The notes under the pieces: model-generated
Databases searched by the model: none
Told to the model about the DNA's origin: nothing
The model's input: only the letters and a program-made list of their open reading frames with translations
Shown: positions 19,490 to 29,457 of the stretch, piece after piece
Layout of the letters: every line of letters begins with the position of its first letter
Position numbering within the stretch: position 1 is the stretch's first letter
Assembly: GCF_026262505.1 (NCBI RefSeq)
Contig: NC_067208.1
Coordinates: forward strand, 744,001-808,000
Length of the DNA: 64,000 bases
Source of the DNA: Trichomonas vaginalis G3
Lineage: Eukaryota > Parabasalia > Trichomonadida > Trichomonadidae
Direction of reading: 5' to 3'
Made by a program: the position numbers and the translations under genes

Positions 19490-21130
19490 ATGACGACTAA
19501 CTATTTGGTGCCAAACACTAAACCGATTAATGGAAATGTATTTCATTCATTCGAAAAGATAAATGAAATATTCGCAAAGAATGACGGTAGAAGATATTAT
19601 AGAGAACTTGAAAGTTCATGCTATGACTCTGATGCTCCATATTTTGATGATAAACAAACTCATTTAAGAATTACAAATCCGGCTCATGATGTGAACCAAT
19701 TAGGTGACACATATATTAAACGCAAAGTTAAAGCAACTCTAGTTTCAAATAAAGCTTTCACATGTGATGCCGTTTTTAAATGCATGCGTTTATTCGTTGG
19801 TTACAAATCATCAAATCAAAGCTTTAAACAATTAGAAGTAGAAACCGAAAGAGGTGATGCCGGTTATCTTCAGATGGATTGCGCCCGTGAATCTTTCGCA
19901 TTTGCAACATATAAACCAAAATCAGAAAGGAAAGTTAAAAAGTTTGTTCATTCGTTATATAATAATGTTCAAAAATATGATAACTCAGTATGTGGTAAAT
20001 ATATTGACCCTTCAGAAGTTTTCAAGAGAGCAAATGAAGAAGTTGATGTCACTTTTGATATGATTATTCCGGTAAATGATTTGTTAGCATTTCAGGCGTT
20101 CGATGATTATCCTAAATCATTTGGTGATATCATTCTTAAATATTATGTTTTCAGGGATACTTTAGTATTTTGTCAGGTTGACCCGTTAAGAGTTGCTGAT
20201 TTACAAAATTACGTTTATGAAAAGATAACTGATGAAAATTATGAAAAGATTATGAATCATGTTTATAAATATGATCGCAAATTCCAACAAATCGGACTTC
20301 CTACCAAATTAATTACAAGCTTAGCCGCTACATCTGCTGACGCAACAGTTGAGGACGTTATTATTTCATGCACAAAGATGGAAGTTTTAGAGGATAAATG
20401 CATTACACCAGGATATGGTTTAATTGAAGAATCAGTTAAAGCAATACCACGTTTATTCAGTAAGGAAGATCCATTCATGATTCCAGCTCAACATATTGAT
20501 GTTCGTTCACTAAATGGAGGTTGCATCACTCCTGAAGGTATTAGCTCAGATTTCTCATACGCTCTTCATAATGTTACAGATGTTGTGTTAACATTTCCGA
20601 AGAATGCAATGCAAAGAACGGTTTTAGAAAATCCAATGCTTCGAGGTCTTCAGGTCACTATAGATTCCAGAAACTTCCCCGATCAAGCGATGACCACAGT
20701 GGGTGATATATTCTTTACACGTATGCTTCAAGCTTCTGATTTAGATGGAGTGAATGAATGCACGGAAGAATACGAGGACTCATTAACTAGACCACTGAAT
20801 GATGATAATGGCACGCCATTAGCTAGAACATGGAAAGACCAAACTTCATTCTTATGCACTATTCCAGTTCAACGTGATGGAGCGGGTATATTCTTTGATG
20901 GATTAGAAACTTTCAATTCACAAGTTACAGTACAAGTGAAAGCTTATCCAATCATTCAGGGTGAAAATGACACTTACTGTTCAAAGGTGACAAATCCTCC
21001 TCAGGTTTGGTTTACTAGGACTACATATTGGACATGGACACCGGATGAAGGTTTGAAATATCATCCAACAGGTACACCACCACAGTATAGAAGTTCATAT
21101 GATGAAATATTGATGAATAGAAATGTTTAA
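19490..21130 (+). CDS. Maverick major capsid protein (left arm)
   Basis: 546 residues, the right size and position (directly before the packaging ATPase) for the double-jelly-roll major capsid protein of Polintons. Beta-rich throughout, with many aromatic residues and a C-terminal segment of W-x-W and Y-H-P-T-G. Family call rests on length, context and composition rather than a specific motif. Preceded by TCATAATAA 7-9 nt from the ATG. Right-arm copy at 36923-38564. Frame looks whole here. Confidence 0.7.
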   Translation: MTTNYLVPNTKPINGNVFHSFEKINEIFAKNDGRRYYRELESSCYDSDAPYFDDKQTHLRITNPAHDVNQLGDTYIKRKVKATLVSNKAFTCDAVFKCMRLFVGYKSSNQSFKQLEVETERGDAGYLQMDCARESFAFATYKPKSERKVKKFVHSLYNNVQKYDNSVCGKYIDPSEVFKRANEEVDVTFDMIIPVNDLLAFQAFDDYPKSFGDIILKYYVFRDTLVFCQVDPLRVADLQNYVYEKITDENYEKIMNHVYKYDRKFQQIGLPTKLITSLAATSADATVEDVIISCTKMEVLEDKCITPGYGLIEESVKAIPRLFSKEDPFMIPAQHIDVRSLNGGCITPEGISSDFSYALHNVTDVVLTFPKNAMQRTVLENPMLRGLQVTIDSRNFPDQAMTTVGDIFFTRMLQASDLDGVNECTEEYEDSLTRPLNDDNGTPLARTWKDQTSFLCTIPVQRDGAGIFFDGLETFNSQVTVQVKAYPIIQGENDTYCSKVTNPPQVWFTRTTYWTWTPDEGLKYHPTGTPPQYRSSYDEILMNRNV

Positions 21131-21154
21131 AATTATAAATTTATTTTTGATTAA

Positions 21155-21982
21155 ATGGATTTAAATTCATCCACCCCTTATGAAGAATTAGCAGGAGTAT
21201 ATAATACCTACATAGATGATATGATTAATGAAGCATTGAGTGATAATAGAAATGCTCTCTCTAAGGAAAAATTAATGAAAATTCCATATTCTGAATGTTA
21301 CTTAAATTCAATCACTGCAGCAATTGGTAAACAAAATAAAGGTAAAACATTAACGATATTAAAACAAATTATCATTATTGCTAACACTTCCCCCCATTCA
21401 CACGTGTTAATTTATATCAACCGTTCAGGTTCACCTTCAGATGATACATTTGAATCTTTAAAGCATTTAATCAAAATTCCAATTATTTATTTATCACAAG
21501 AAGAAGCAGAAGATTATTTAAAAAACTTTTTAATGTATAAAGAATTATATAATACAATCAAGAAGCAAGGATTAGAGGATAAAATTATTGATAAACAACG
21601 GGATGAATTATTTGAAACACTTTCTATTTCAAATTTTGATAGAGAATTTTTGCATTCACTAATTTTTCTAGATGATGCCGTGAAATCAAAACTAATAACT
21701 AATGAGAAATCATATTTTAATCAGTTATTAACTCAATGTCGACACATTCAGTGTTCATTCTTCATGGCTGTTCAATACTTCAAAGCATTAAGCACAAACA
21801 TTAAATCAAACCTGTCCACCCTTTTTATTTTCAGTGGTTTTAGTCGTCAACAGTTGAACGTTATGCTTTATCAAGTGAATTTACCAATGAGCATTAATGA
21901 ACTTTACACACAATATCAACAATTAGGAGAACATGGAAAAATAATAGTTGATTTAAATAAAGGAAGTGTTAAATTTGATTAA
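21155..21982 (+). CDS. Maverick genome-packaging ATPase (left arm)
   Basis: 275 residues. Walker A G-K-Q-N-K-G-K-T at about residues 56-63 and Walker B L-I-F-L-D-D at about 169-174, followed by a glutamine-containing strand (F-F-M-A-V-Q-Y) and the F-S-G-F-S-R block. This is the A32/FtsK-HerA layout of Polinton and NCLDV packaging ATPases. It starts 25 bp after the capsid gene, in the same direction. Right-arm copy at 36075-36898. Frame looks whole here. Confidence 0.85.
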   Translation: MDLNSSTPYEELAGVYNTYIDDMINEALSDNRNALSKEKLMKIPYSECYLNSITAAIGKQNKGKTLTILKQIIIIANTSPHSHVLIYINRSGSPSDDTFESLKHLIKIPIIYLSQEEAEDYLKNFLMYKELYNTIKKQGLEDKIIDKQRDELFETLSISNFDREFLHSLIFLDDAVKSKLITNEKSYFNQLLTQCRHIQCSFFMAVQYFKALSTNIKSNLSTLFIFSGFSRQQLNVMLYQVNLPMSINELYTQYQQLGEHGKIIVDLNKGSVKFD

Positions 21983-22022
21983 CTTTTTATAATTAATTTT
22001 TATTTTTTATTTATAATTAAAC

Positions 22023-22975
22023 ATGACAGAAATAGCAAATCTTCTACAGGTTCCATTAAAACAAGGGACAAACAAAAAGGGTGCATATAATAGAACTATG
22101 AAAGTTCCAGACGGAATGAAAGAATTAGTCCACATTGTTGCCGGTCTTCAAAAGGATGTTAAACAAATGAGAAACGTTTTAACATTACCAGAAGCTCAAG
22201 CATATGCCAAACGTCATGGACCAAATTAGGAAGCACACGAAGAAGACATTACGGGTCCAAATGGAAAACCCGATGGTATAAATGAAGTTTTCGTTACTGA
22301 TGGTCAAGGTAATATTAAAGTCATAAATGGTTATAAATTAACGATAGCTGATTATCCTAAACGTAAAGCATATAATGAACATTATACTATAAAATTTGAT
22401 GAAAATGGAAAAGCTGTTAAACAACATATCGGAGACAGTAAAGATGGACCAATTCTTTCATACCGTCATAATCCATATTCTTATTTCAATGAAGAATTAA
22501 ATGCTATTGAAGAGGGACCGGATGGATTACCACGATATTCTAACCAGTTTGATGGTCAATATGCAAATTTGAGACCTGAAATTCCAGCTAAGAAATTCTT
22601 TAAAGTTGCTTTATTCGATCCAGTGTTCAATGAACAGAAAGAAGCAATGAAAGCAGAATTTAAACCAATTCAAGTGGCAAGAATTTCTTCATCTTCACTT
22701 TCAGAAGCGTTCAAGGAATTGATAAAGAAACCACTTTATTCTCAACAAGGTTATAACTTTGATTTAATTAAAGAAAGTGATAGACGTAAATTAGAAAAAT
22801 CAGATGGTTTTAAGAATGCATGTAATGAAATGATTAAAGATATTGTAAATGATAAAATAAGACTGGAAGAAACTCAAATCATTATCAATAACATAATTGG
22901 TGCAGTTACAAAGAAAGTATAAGCAAACAAGGATGAACCTTGGGATATTACCGTAACAACTAAATAAAACTTTAA
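22023..22975 (+). pseudogene. Unknown Maverick structural-type gene, broken (left arm)
   Basis: A gene of about 950 bp between the ATPase and the C-C-G protein, rich in Lys, Gly and Asn. Part of it describes repeated D-G-x-G-x-I/V turns. It is interrupted in both arms, so part of the damage predates the arm duplication. No domain recognised. Confidence 0.5.
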
Positions 22976-23006
22976 ATATATTTTTCTTTTTTTTATTCAA
23001 TTATAA

Positions 23007-23708
23007 ATGAGAAGACGTTTCACAAGTCAAAAGAACACAAACGCAAAAGCAGAGATTACGGTTGGTTATAACGTGAATGATGATAAATCACGAATTATTC
23101 AAAATGTTAAAGTTAATGTTAGTCCTGAATTAACAAGGTCAGCAACACAGTCCAATTTATTAACTCGTGACTTACCGAAGAATGAGGAGAATGAAGAAAA
23201 CCATGAGAATGGAGACCCAATCATTTTATCTGAACCCGGTAAAGAACCTGTTGAAATTCCCACTTATCCAACATACCCCCCGCCTCTTTCATCAAACATC
23301 GAGAACCCAGGAATCTACGATTCCAGTCGCAATGCGCCATATAAAATAGACATTAATTCAGAATTAATGAAAATTTACCGTGATATAATAATTAATAATT
23401 ATGATTCAATAATAAATTTAATTGACCAATCTGGTTTAATTATTTTACCTTATGAATCATTAATTCACATTATTGCCATTCTTTGTGATGTTCAAGATTC
23501 AGACGTTAAGATTCAATTTTTCATAGATGATGAGGTTTCATGCTGCGGAACAGTTGCAAAAATAAATCCTATAAAGGATATTAGCACAATTAAGATATCA
23601 AAGAACGGAACAACAACTGAACTTCATTTAACATATAATGATATTTATAATAAAATAGTTGATGAATATAAAATATCACTTGAAAAATTCTTTGTTAAGA
23701 CTATTTAA
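23007..23708 (+). CDS. Maverick capsid-associated protein, C-C-G family (left arm)
   Basis: 233 residues. Low-complexity acidic/proline-rich N-terminus (E-E-N-E-E-N, P-T-Y-P-P-P), then a conserved C-terminal half with V-S-C-C-G that matches the element-1 protein at 764-1378. It overlaps, tail to tail, the 170-residue gene on the other strand. Function unknown, probably virion-related. Frame looks whole here; the right-arm copy is broken. Confidence 0.65.
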   Translation: MRRRFTSQKNTNAKAEITVGYNVNDDKSRIIQNVKVNVSPELTRSATQSNLLTRDLPKNEENEENHENGDPIILSEPGKEPVEIPTYPTYPPPLSSNIENPGIYDSSRNAPYKIDINSELMKIYRDIIINNYDSIINLIDQSGLIILPYESLIHIIAILCDVQDSDVKIQFFIDDEVSCCGTVAKINPIKDISTIKISKNGTTTELHLTYNDIYNKIVDEYKISLEKFFVKTI

Positions 23709-24217
23709 TATTCAAGCATTAACATTATCGAATAATAATCCTTTGAATCATAATCAATAATAATTGACCTTTCACCAGTTTCTATCGTTTGTTTTATTTC
23801 TTTTTGTTCCCCACTATCTGGATCGGTCATTGTAATTGTTTTTGTTATAGTATCAGCTTTATCTTTAACTTCAATCTTTTTTCCATCAGGATATTTAAAC
23901 CAAAATTCCAAAAATTCGATATTGTCAATCTGTTCATATTTTAATCTATCAATTACATTTTTAATACCATCTGAAAATCTTATGAAATGGTCATTATAGG
24001 GGTTTGATTGAACTAAATTTGAATGAAGTGAAATATAACCTGTTGATGAATATGACATTGACTCATATTTTCTGAAAACACTAAAATTTATAACATGAAT
24101 GAATTTCTTATTCGTTGAATTTATGAATTCTTGAGGTAATCTTATTCTAGTTTTATTTATCACTGGAAAATAACGCTTTACCATATTTTTAATCGTAATA
24201 AAAATGTCAATTATCAA
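23705..24217 (-). CDS. 170-residue Maverick protein, possibly minor capsid (left arm)
   Basis: Beta-rich, with a block Y-I-S-L-H-S-N-L-V and later I-E-F-L-E-F-W-F-K-Y-P-D-G-K. This is the order seen in penton/minor-capsid type proteins of Polintons (weak, by pattern). Its start overlaps the start of the divergent gene at 24204 by 14 bp. The right-arm copy at 33840-34352 is also whole. Element 1 has a different small gene in this slot. Confidence 0.55.
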   Translation of the reverse strand: MIIDIFITIKNMVKRYFPVINKTRIRLPQEFINSTNKKFIHVINFSVFRKYESMSYSSTGYISLHSNLVQSNPYNDHFIRFSDGIKNVIDRLKYEQIDNIEFLEFWFKYPDGKKIEVKDKADTITKTITMTDPDSGEQKEIKQTIETGERSIIIDYDSKDYYSIMLMLEY

Positions 24218-24914
24218 TATTATTTCAAATAATAACTGTGAATTAAATTTAACAGTTAGCGGAATTTATAATGTTACTCTCGTTTCTGTGAGTGGTAAAT
24301 TTAATCCCATTCTTTTAGACCCTTCAGATTATATATCATTTATTAAAGATGACCATGAAAAAACGTATGATATGTATATAAATAATGTGATAACGAAATG
24401 GGATATTAACATGATTTTAAGTTATTTAAATGAATCATTTATCGTATGGTATGAAGAAAATTTTAAATCAAAACCTGATAAACTTTTTGAACTTGATGAA
24501 ATAAATAACCTTATTAAATTCCCGCTGAAAATTAAATTTTATACTCCTCATTTTCGTTCATTGTTGGGGATATTAAATTTTGAAAAAGATGTTGGGGATG
24601 TTTTGTATTCTGACACTGGTTCCAATTTCATTTTAATCAAATGTGATAAAGTTAATACCCCAATGAGATTTTCACATCAAACATTAGACCCCAACTCTTA
24701 CCCATCAATACAAAACATTTTATCCATCAACTTAAACACATTTTCTTTATCATATCCGTTTCAATTATCCGGGAATTCATTTATTCTTCATTCAAAAGAT
24801 TTATCAAATATTAAATTTAGAATAACAGACCTATTTGATTGTGATTTAGAATTCATGAATGAAATATTATGGCAATTTCAAATAGAAAAAATAGCTGATG
24901 AGATAACAGATTAA
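24204..24914 (+). CDS. Maverick minor capsid (penton-like) protein (left arm)
   Basis: 236 residues. Homologous to the element-1 protein at 1605-2381, most clearly in the C-terminal L-x-x-I-K-F-R-I-T-D strand pair. Placed next to the fibre gene, as penton proteins would be if they hold the fibre (inference). Frame looks whole; the right-arm copy at 33143-33853 is broken. Confidence 0.6.
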   Translation: MSIINIISNNNCELNLTVSGIYNVTLVSVSGKFNPILLDPSDYISFIKDDHEKTYDMYINNVITKWDINMILSYLNESFIVWYEENFKSKPDKLFELDEINNLIKFPLKIKFYTPHFRSLLGILNFEKDVGDVLYSDTGSNFILIKCDKVNTPMRFSHQTLDPNSYPSIQNILSINLNTFSLSYPFQLSGNSFILHSKDLSNIKFRITDLFDCDLEFMNEILWQFQIEKIADEITD

Positions 24915-24938
24915 ATATTTATTTTTAAATCATAATAA

Positions 24939-26606
24939 ATGATTAAACAACAGCAGCCACAACAACTTAAGGCACAAAGCACCCAGGTCCCTCAGACCAT
25001 TACATACGCCATATATGCATATAATTCAAAGACGGCAGAACAAACGCAAAGGTTGAAATATGGAGATTTGGAGATAGTATTGAAAAATGAACATTTCGAA
25101 TTCGTTTGCAAGGGTGGTGCAGTGATATCAAATATAAAAGAAATTTTATTTATGAATTCAAAAATTAAAGGAATAACGGATGATATAACATCAATTCCAC
25201 CAGAAAAACAGAGATATTACGCATTAAATGCATTTCCTAAAGTTTTGAAGATTGGAAGATTTAATTTAAATGAGGAATTCATAGAAGGCTTCCTAAATGA
25301 CATAATGAAGAAAGCAGATAAGGAATATGTGGATAGTGAGTTAGAGAAGAAAGCGGATAAGGACTGTGTGGCTAGTGAATTAGAGAAGAAGGCGGATAAG
25401 GAATATGTTGATGAAAAAGATAATGAAATTAAAGAAAGGGTTGAATGGTATCATGAATGGACATCAAAGATTTTAAAAACTAAAGCTGATACAGGATGGG
25501 TTTCAGGATGTTTAGACCTTAAAGCGGATAAAACTTATGTTAACGATGAGTTAGAGAAGAAGGCGGATAAAACTTATGTTAACGAAATATACCAAAGTTT
25601 GATAGGAACAACGAAAAATATTGAAACTATTGTTGGTGACTTTTCTGTCAATGAAGAAAATAAATATTTTAGATGGCAATTGGTACAGTCCTTAAAAAAT
25701 GGTGCACGGTGTAAACTCATTCCGAAAAATAACAATGAAATGTATGTAAGCTATATAAAGAATAATGGTACACAAGTTAAAGTTCCATTAGACAACAACT
25801 GTTACTTAAACTTATATGGAGACGAACAAAAGAAATATTTAAGAGTTTATGAAATGGCAGATATGACATTGCCTGACCCAGCTCCAGCACCATATTATTA
25901 TGACTATGGAGATGATGTCAGAACACCACATGTAGATGAACAAAAGTTAACATTATATTTAGATTATTATAGATATAAAAGATATAATGCAATAGAAAAA
26001 ACGAGAATAGTATATTATTATACAGATGACAGAAATAAATATTATAGTCAAGATTTTACCTACCCTGAAAACATAAGATTATATTATAAAAAATATTCTG
26101 ACACAAACCAGAAGAAACCTGAAATAGTTGCACTATATCTTAAGTTCAAAAGAGACAATCCTATAATATCTCATATGTTTGATTTAATGAACCCAGTAGG
26201 TTCTATTTATACATCTATGGATGCAAGAGGTCCTCAAGTAATGTTTGGTGTTGGTGCATGGGAACAAATAGTTGACAGGTTTTTGTATTGTGCAAACTCT
26301 TCAAAGGAAACAGGAGGTTCGAAGAAAATTAAAGAAGCAAACTTACCCCCGCACACTCATACAGGAACTACAAACTTTTCTGGCGACCATAGCCACTCAT
26401 TAAGAGACCACCCATTATACAACTCAGAATATGAAGCTGGCTATGATGTTTTATCTCCAGATTATAACCATTCAGCAAAAAAGACTTTTCGACCAACTGA
26501 ACCAGGAGGAAATCATTCACACACTTTCACAACAAATCCAACAGGCTCGGGTAAAGAATACATGCCACCATTTATGACAGTTTACGCATGGTATAGAGTT
26601 CAATGA
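24939..26606 (+). CDS. Phage-like fibre protein (left arm)
   Basis: 555 residues. Q-rich start, a head region, then five or six K-A-D-K-x-Y-V heptad-like repeats at about residues 125-215 forming a probable trimeric coiled-coil shaft, a Tyr-rich domain at about 290-390, and the H-x-H-rich tip (from P-V-G-S-I-Y-T-S to the end). The tip is nearly the same as that of element 1 at protein and DNA level, while the shaft is different. TCATAATAA precedes the ATG. An apparently identical protein is encoded in the right arm at 31455-33122. Confidence 0.82.
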   Translation: MIKQQQPQQLKAQSTQVPQTITYAIYAYNSKTAEQTQRLKYGDLEIVLKNEHFEFVCKGGAVISNIKEILFMNSKIKGITDDITSIPPEKQRYYALNAFPKVLKIGRFNLNEEFIEGFLNDIMKKADKEYVDSELEKKADKDCVASELEKKADKEYVDEKDNEIKERVEWYHEWTSKILKTKADTGWVSGCLDLKADKTYVNDELEKKADKTYVNEIYQSLIGTTKNIETIVGDFSVNEENKYFRWQLVQSLKNGARCKLIPKNNNEMYVSYIKNNGTQVKVPLDNNCYLNLYGDEQKKYLRVYEMADMTLPDPAPAPYYYDYGDDVRTPHVDEQKLTLYLDYYRYKRYNAIEKTRIVYYYTDDRNKYYSQDFTYPENIRLYYKKYSDTNQKKPEIVALYLKFKRDNPIISHMFDLMNPVGSIYTSMDARGPQVMFGVGAWEQIVDRFLYCANSSKETGGSKKIKEANLPPHTHTGTTNFSGDHSHSLRDHPLYNSEYEAGYDVLSPDYNHSAKKTFRPTEPGGNHSHTFTTNPTGSGKEYMPPFMTVYAWYRVQ

Positions 26607-26709
26607 ATGTGCTTGACCCAAAGGTCTGGGCTTACCGAATGAACTAAATATATTTTATGTCTGTAATTAATTAGGTAATGAAGTAATGGATGAACTGCAG
26701 AAATAAATG

Positions 26710-26876
26710 TTTACGTTAATGTTTATGTTAATGTTTATGTTAATGTTTTCAGGTTATTCAATAATGACTTATTTTTGAAGAACTGAAGGGGTCACCAGGT
26801 CACCAGGTCACCAGGTCATTTAACTTCTCTGAAAAAATGAGACAACATGACATTTTGACAACATCACAGGAGGAAG
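26710..26876 (-). repeat. R repeat, left-arm copy
   Basis: 12-bp repeats (GTTTATGTTAAT type), then a block with three GGTCACCA units, ending in AACATGACATTTTGACAACA. The same block in inverse orientation is at 29288-29419 and 30813-31356. Marks the boundary between left arm and core. Confidence 0.85.
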
Positions 26877-26900
26877 GCAAAAATAAATTCCAGTCATACT

Positions 26901-29213
26901 TTATAAAGCTTCATTCACAGGTATTTCATCGTCAGTAAATGATTCCTCATTATCGTTTGGTTCAATTTGTTTATATAATCCTTTCATTTCTTCTTTCAAA
27001 ACATAATACCATGTTTGTTTACCATCTATTTTTCTTTGTTTCCTTTCACATTTATCCTTAATGCTCATTTGAAAGTTTTTGTCTTTCATGTCTGATGGTT
27101 TGCAGAATAGAGCATTTTTACACGTCATACCTGCACATAATTCATCATAATGTGTATTTATCCATTCATCTAAAGGATTTGTTGATAATTCAATTAAATC
27201 TTGTTTGGCTTCAGTCATCGGTATGATTCGTACATTAAATGATGAAAGGTCATATTGCATAAAATATGTTAAAAGGTTATCATAAAATTCCTTAGTGCAT
27301 GAATCCATTAAATTCTTGAAGTAATCAAATTGACCCTTGAATTTACCATTAACTCTTAAAACTACGTATCTTCTGTCTCCAACTTCAATTTTGACAGGGT
27401 AGACGTTGTTAGTTACGAAAATGAAATTGGCAACATTCTGAGCAGTTCTTCTGGGTTGATTCTTTTCATTAATTCTAATCTCATTATCCGTAATAATTGA
27501 TTTCAAAGCGTTGAAGTTTGCGAGTCTGTCTTCACCTACATTCTTGAGTTCATTAAGTACAAGAAACATTTTATTCTCAACTACTGAGTTGAAATTACCC
27601 GTTAGCTCACTTATTTCAGTAATGTTTTTACATGAATAACCAGCGAGAAGTTCAGAAATAATGTCTGTGAATCTGTTTTTACCTGTTCCCTGAAGTCCTT
27701 TCAAAATAATTGCTGTTTCATTCTTGATTCCAGGATGTTGAATCATTGATGCAATCCAGCCGAGAAGGTATTTATACACTTCATCGTTATTATCACAAAT
27801 GGCTTCTTTAATGAAATTCATAAACATCTCAATTTTTGAGTAATCTGGTTTTTCGAGAATGTTGTCTTTATAACCTTGAAACGTTGAGAAAACATCTGGG
27901 GAATCAGATTTAAAGCAAACACCCTTAACGGTTAATGAAGACAATTGATTTAATAGTACATCCCATGCTGTTATGGTTTTACCTTCTTCTTTAAATAATT
28001 TAATCATTTTAAGTGACTCTTTCATGTTTGATTGAAGAACGAATGATATTTGATTCATTTTGTCGTGTATGTTGTAATCTTTCTGAATGAAATATTTGTT
28101 TCCACAATCTACAAAACGGATTACACGTGATAAATCCTCAATTACTTCAGAACTGTTTTTATACTGATGATTTTCAGCCTTGCGTCTAATATCTGTTATC
28201 AAAAACGAGTCATCAAGTTTGATATCAAATGTTATTTTTGGCTTACGTAATAAAGGTACAACATATTCATCATAATATTCCTTTTGATAAAGTTTTAGAA
28301 TCTTCACTAAAACAAATGGAGAAGTCATTAAATGTGCATATCTACTACGTGCTTTTTCAAAATTACTTTTTGCATTTTCAGTTAAATTGCAGAAGTTATA
28401 AACGTTATCGTATGCTTCATTAATCAAATGATCCGGTAACGAATTAATAGCTTGAAACAGTGTGAATAATGTAACTTCTTTTTCCAAATTCATGTTTCCA
28501 CCGTCATTATGTACTTCAAAATCACAGATGCCATCAACTATGCTCTGGGCAAGTTTATCGTCAATGTTTACATCTTTGTTTTCATTCATTATACTCTTTA
28601 TTTCTTCATTCTTTTGTTCAACTCTTACCTTAATATTCAAATCATTTAATATATCATTCACTGTTCTGGTTAATGTTGAATCATAACTTCCACGAATGAA
28701 TGAGTATGTATTGATTGGTTCTGTTGCATTCTTGCGAACTCTTGAATCAGCCATAACTACTAATGAACGCTTTGAATCATCCATAGAAGTCATTATGTCA
28801 ATATCATAATCATTGCAGGAATAACATTTAATCATTCTGTTCGAAACTGCATAGAAGAAATTAGTGTTGCAATAAATGTGAAGACCTCCTGATGCGGTTT
28901 TAACGATAACATCTTTATCCGAAAGTTTTGATAAAATGTCTTTTCTAACTGTTTCTTTAAGTTCATCATTGTATGATTTATTGATATCAACATCTATAAT
29001 CGTTAAATTTGAAATTTTATTTACTAATAAAGCCACACCAGTTTTCCTTCCTCTTCCTCCATCATGTTTGAGGTAGTTATGTAAATCAATCTTGTTTTCA
29101 CCAATTCTTTCGTTGAGGGTTTTAGTTTCTGCCACAACTAATTCCTCAGCTAATGAATCAATAACTTTTTCATCAGAAATGATAAAGTTACTGTTGTTGT
29201 TTGTTGCCGTCAT
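26901..29213 (-). CDS. PrimPol-SF3 helicase (D5-like) replication protein
   Basis: 770 residues. The N-terminal archaeo-eukaryotic primase-like domain has D-V-D (about residues 75-77) and A-S-G-G-L-H-I-Y (about 107-114). The C-terminal superfamily-3 helicase has Walker A G-L-Q-G-T-G-K-N (about 505-512), a Walker B-like K-M-F-L-V-L-N-E, and the sensor strand F-I-F-V-T-N-N followed by D-R-R-Y. This primase-helicase fusion is typical of virophages, polinton-like viruses and NCLDV D5 proteins, and probably drives replication of the element. The gene lies between inverted R repeats and is preceded by the shared leader. Frame looks whole. No B-family polymerase accompanies it. Confidence 0.85.
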   Translation of the reverse strand: MTATNNNSNFIISDEKVIDSLAEELVVAETKTLNERIGENKIDLHNYLKHDGGRGRKTGVALLVNKISNLTIIDVDINKSYNDELKETVRKDILSKLSDKDVIVKTASGGLHIYCNTNFFYAVSNRMIKCYSCNDYDIDIMTSMDDSKRSLVVMADSRVRKNATEPINTYSFIRGSYDSTLTRTVNDILNDLNIKVRVEQKNEEIKSIMNENKDVNIDDKLAQSIVDGICDFEVHNDGGNMNLEKEVTLFTLFQAINSLPDHLINEAYDNVYNFCNLTENAKSNFEKARSRYAHLMTSPFVLVKILKLYQKEYYDEYVVPLLRKPKITFDIKLDDSFLITDIRRKAENHQYKNSSEVIEDLSRVIRFVDCGNKYFIQKDYNIHDKMNQISFVLQSNMKESLKMIKLFKEEGKTITAWDVLLNQLSSLTVKGVCFKSDSPDVFSTFQGYKDNILEKPDYSKIEMFMNFIKEAICDNNDEVYKYLLGWIASMIQHPGIKNETAIILKGLQGTGKNRFTDIISELLAGYSCKNITEISELTGNFNSVVENKMFLVLNELKNVGEDRLANFNALKSIITDNEIRINEKNQPRRTAQNVANFIFVTNNVYPVKIEVGDRRYVVLRVNGKFKGQFDYFKNLMDSCTKEFYDNLLTYFMQYDLSSFNVRIIPMTEAKQDLIELSTNPLDEWINTHYDELCAGMTCKNALFCKPSDMKDKNFQMSIKDKCERKQRKIDGKQTWYYVLKEEMKGLYKQIEPNDNEESFTDDEIPVNEAL

Positions 29214-29218
29214 TTATA

Positions 29219-29268
29219 TAGGAATAAAAAAATAAAAATAATTTTAAAACTAACTTTATTTTTGGGCT
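29219..29268 (-). promoter_or_regulatory. Shared Maverick leader/promoter (copy 2, PrimPol)
   Basis: On the minus strand, AAAATAAAGTTAGTTTTA followed by a T-rich run, ending a few bases before the ATG at 29213. Same block as at 6648-6705 and 30130-30183. Confidence 0.65.
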
Positions 29269-29287
29269 GCATCATATTTCCGTCACT

Positions 29288-29419
29288 GTTGTCAAAATGT
29301 CATGTTGTCTCATTTTTTCAGAGAAGTTAAATGACCTGGTGACCTGGTGACCTGGTGACCCCTTCAGTTCTTCAAAAATAAGTCATTATTGAATAACCTG
29401 AAAACATTAACATAAACAT
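29288..29419 (+). repeat. R repeat, middle copy
   Basis: One full unit: GTTGTCAAAATGTCATGTTG, then three GACCTGGT units, then the tail leading to AACATTAACATAAACA. Same orientation as the right array (30813-31356), inverse to the left-arm copy. Lies between PrimPol and KilA-N. Confidence 0.85.
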
Positions 29420-29457
29420 ATATTTTTGGTCGTTTATGATAAAAATAAATGGTTCAT

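Larger units (their letters stand above)
17964..26876 (+). repeat. Left arm of the giant inverted repeat
   Basis: 8.9 kb, repeated in inverse orientation at 31185-40089. Identity runs from the first base of the element to the AGGAAG at 26871-26876, inside a copy of the 96-bp R repeat, where the arms stop matching. Confidence 0.92.

Noticed and set aside
26890-29213. PrimPol gene as an inserted foreign transposon because it lies between inverted R repeats
   Set aside because: Its leader is shared with other Maverick genes and no target duplication is seen, so it is treated as a native module of the element.
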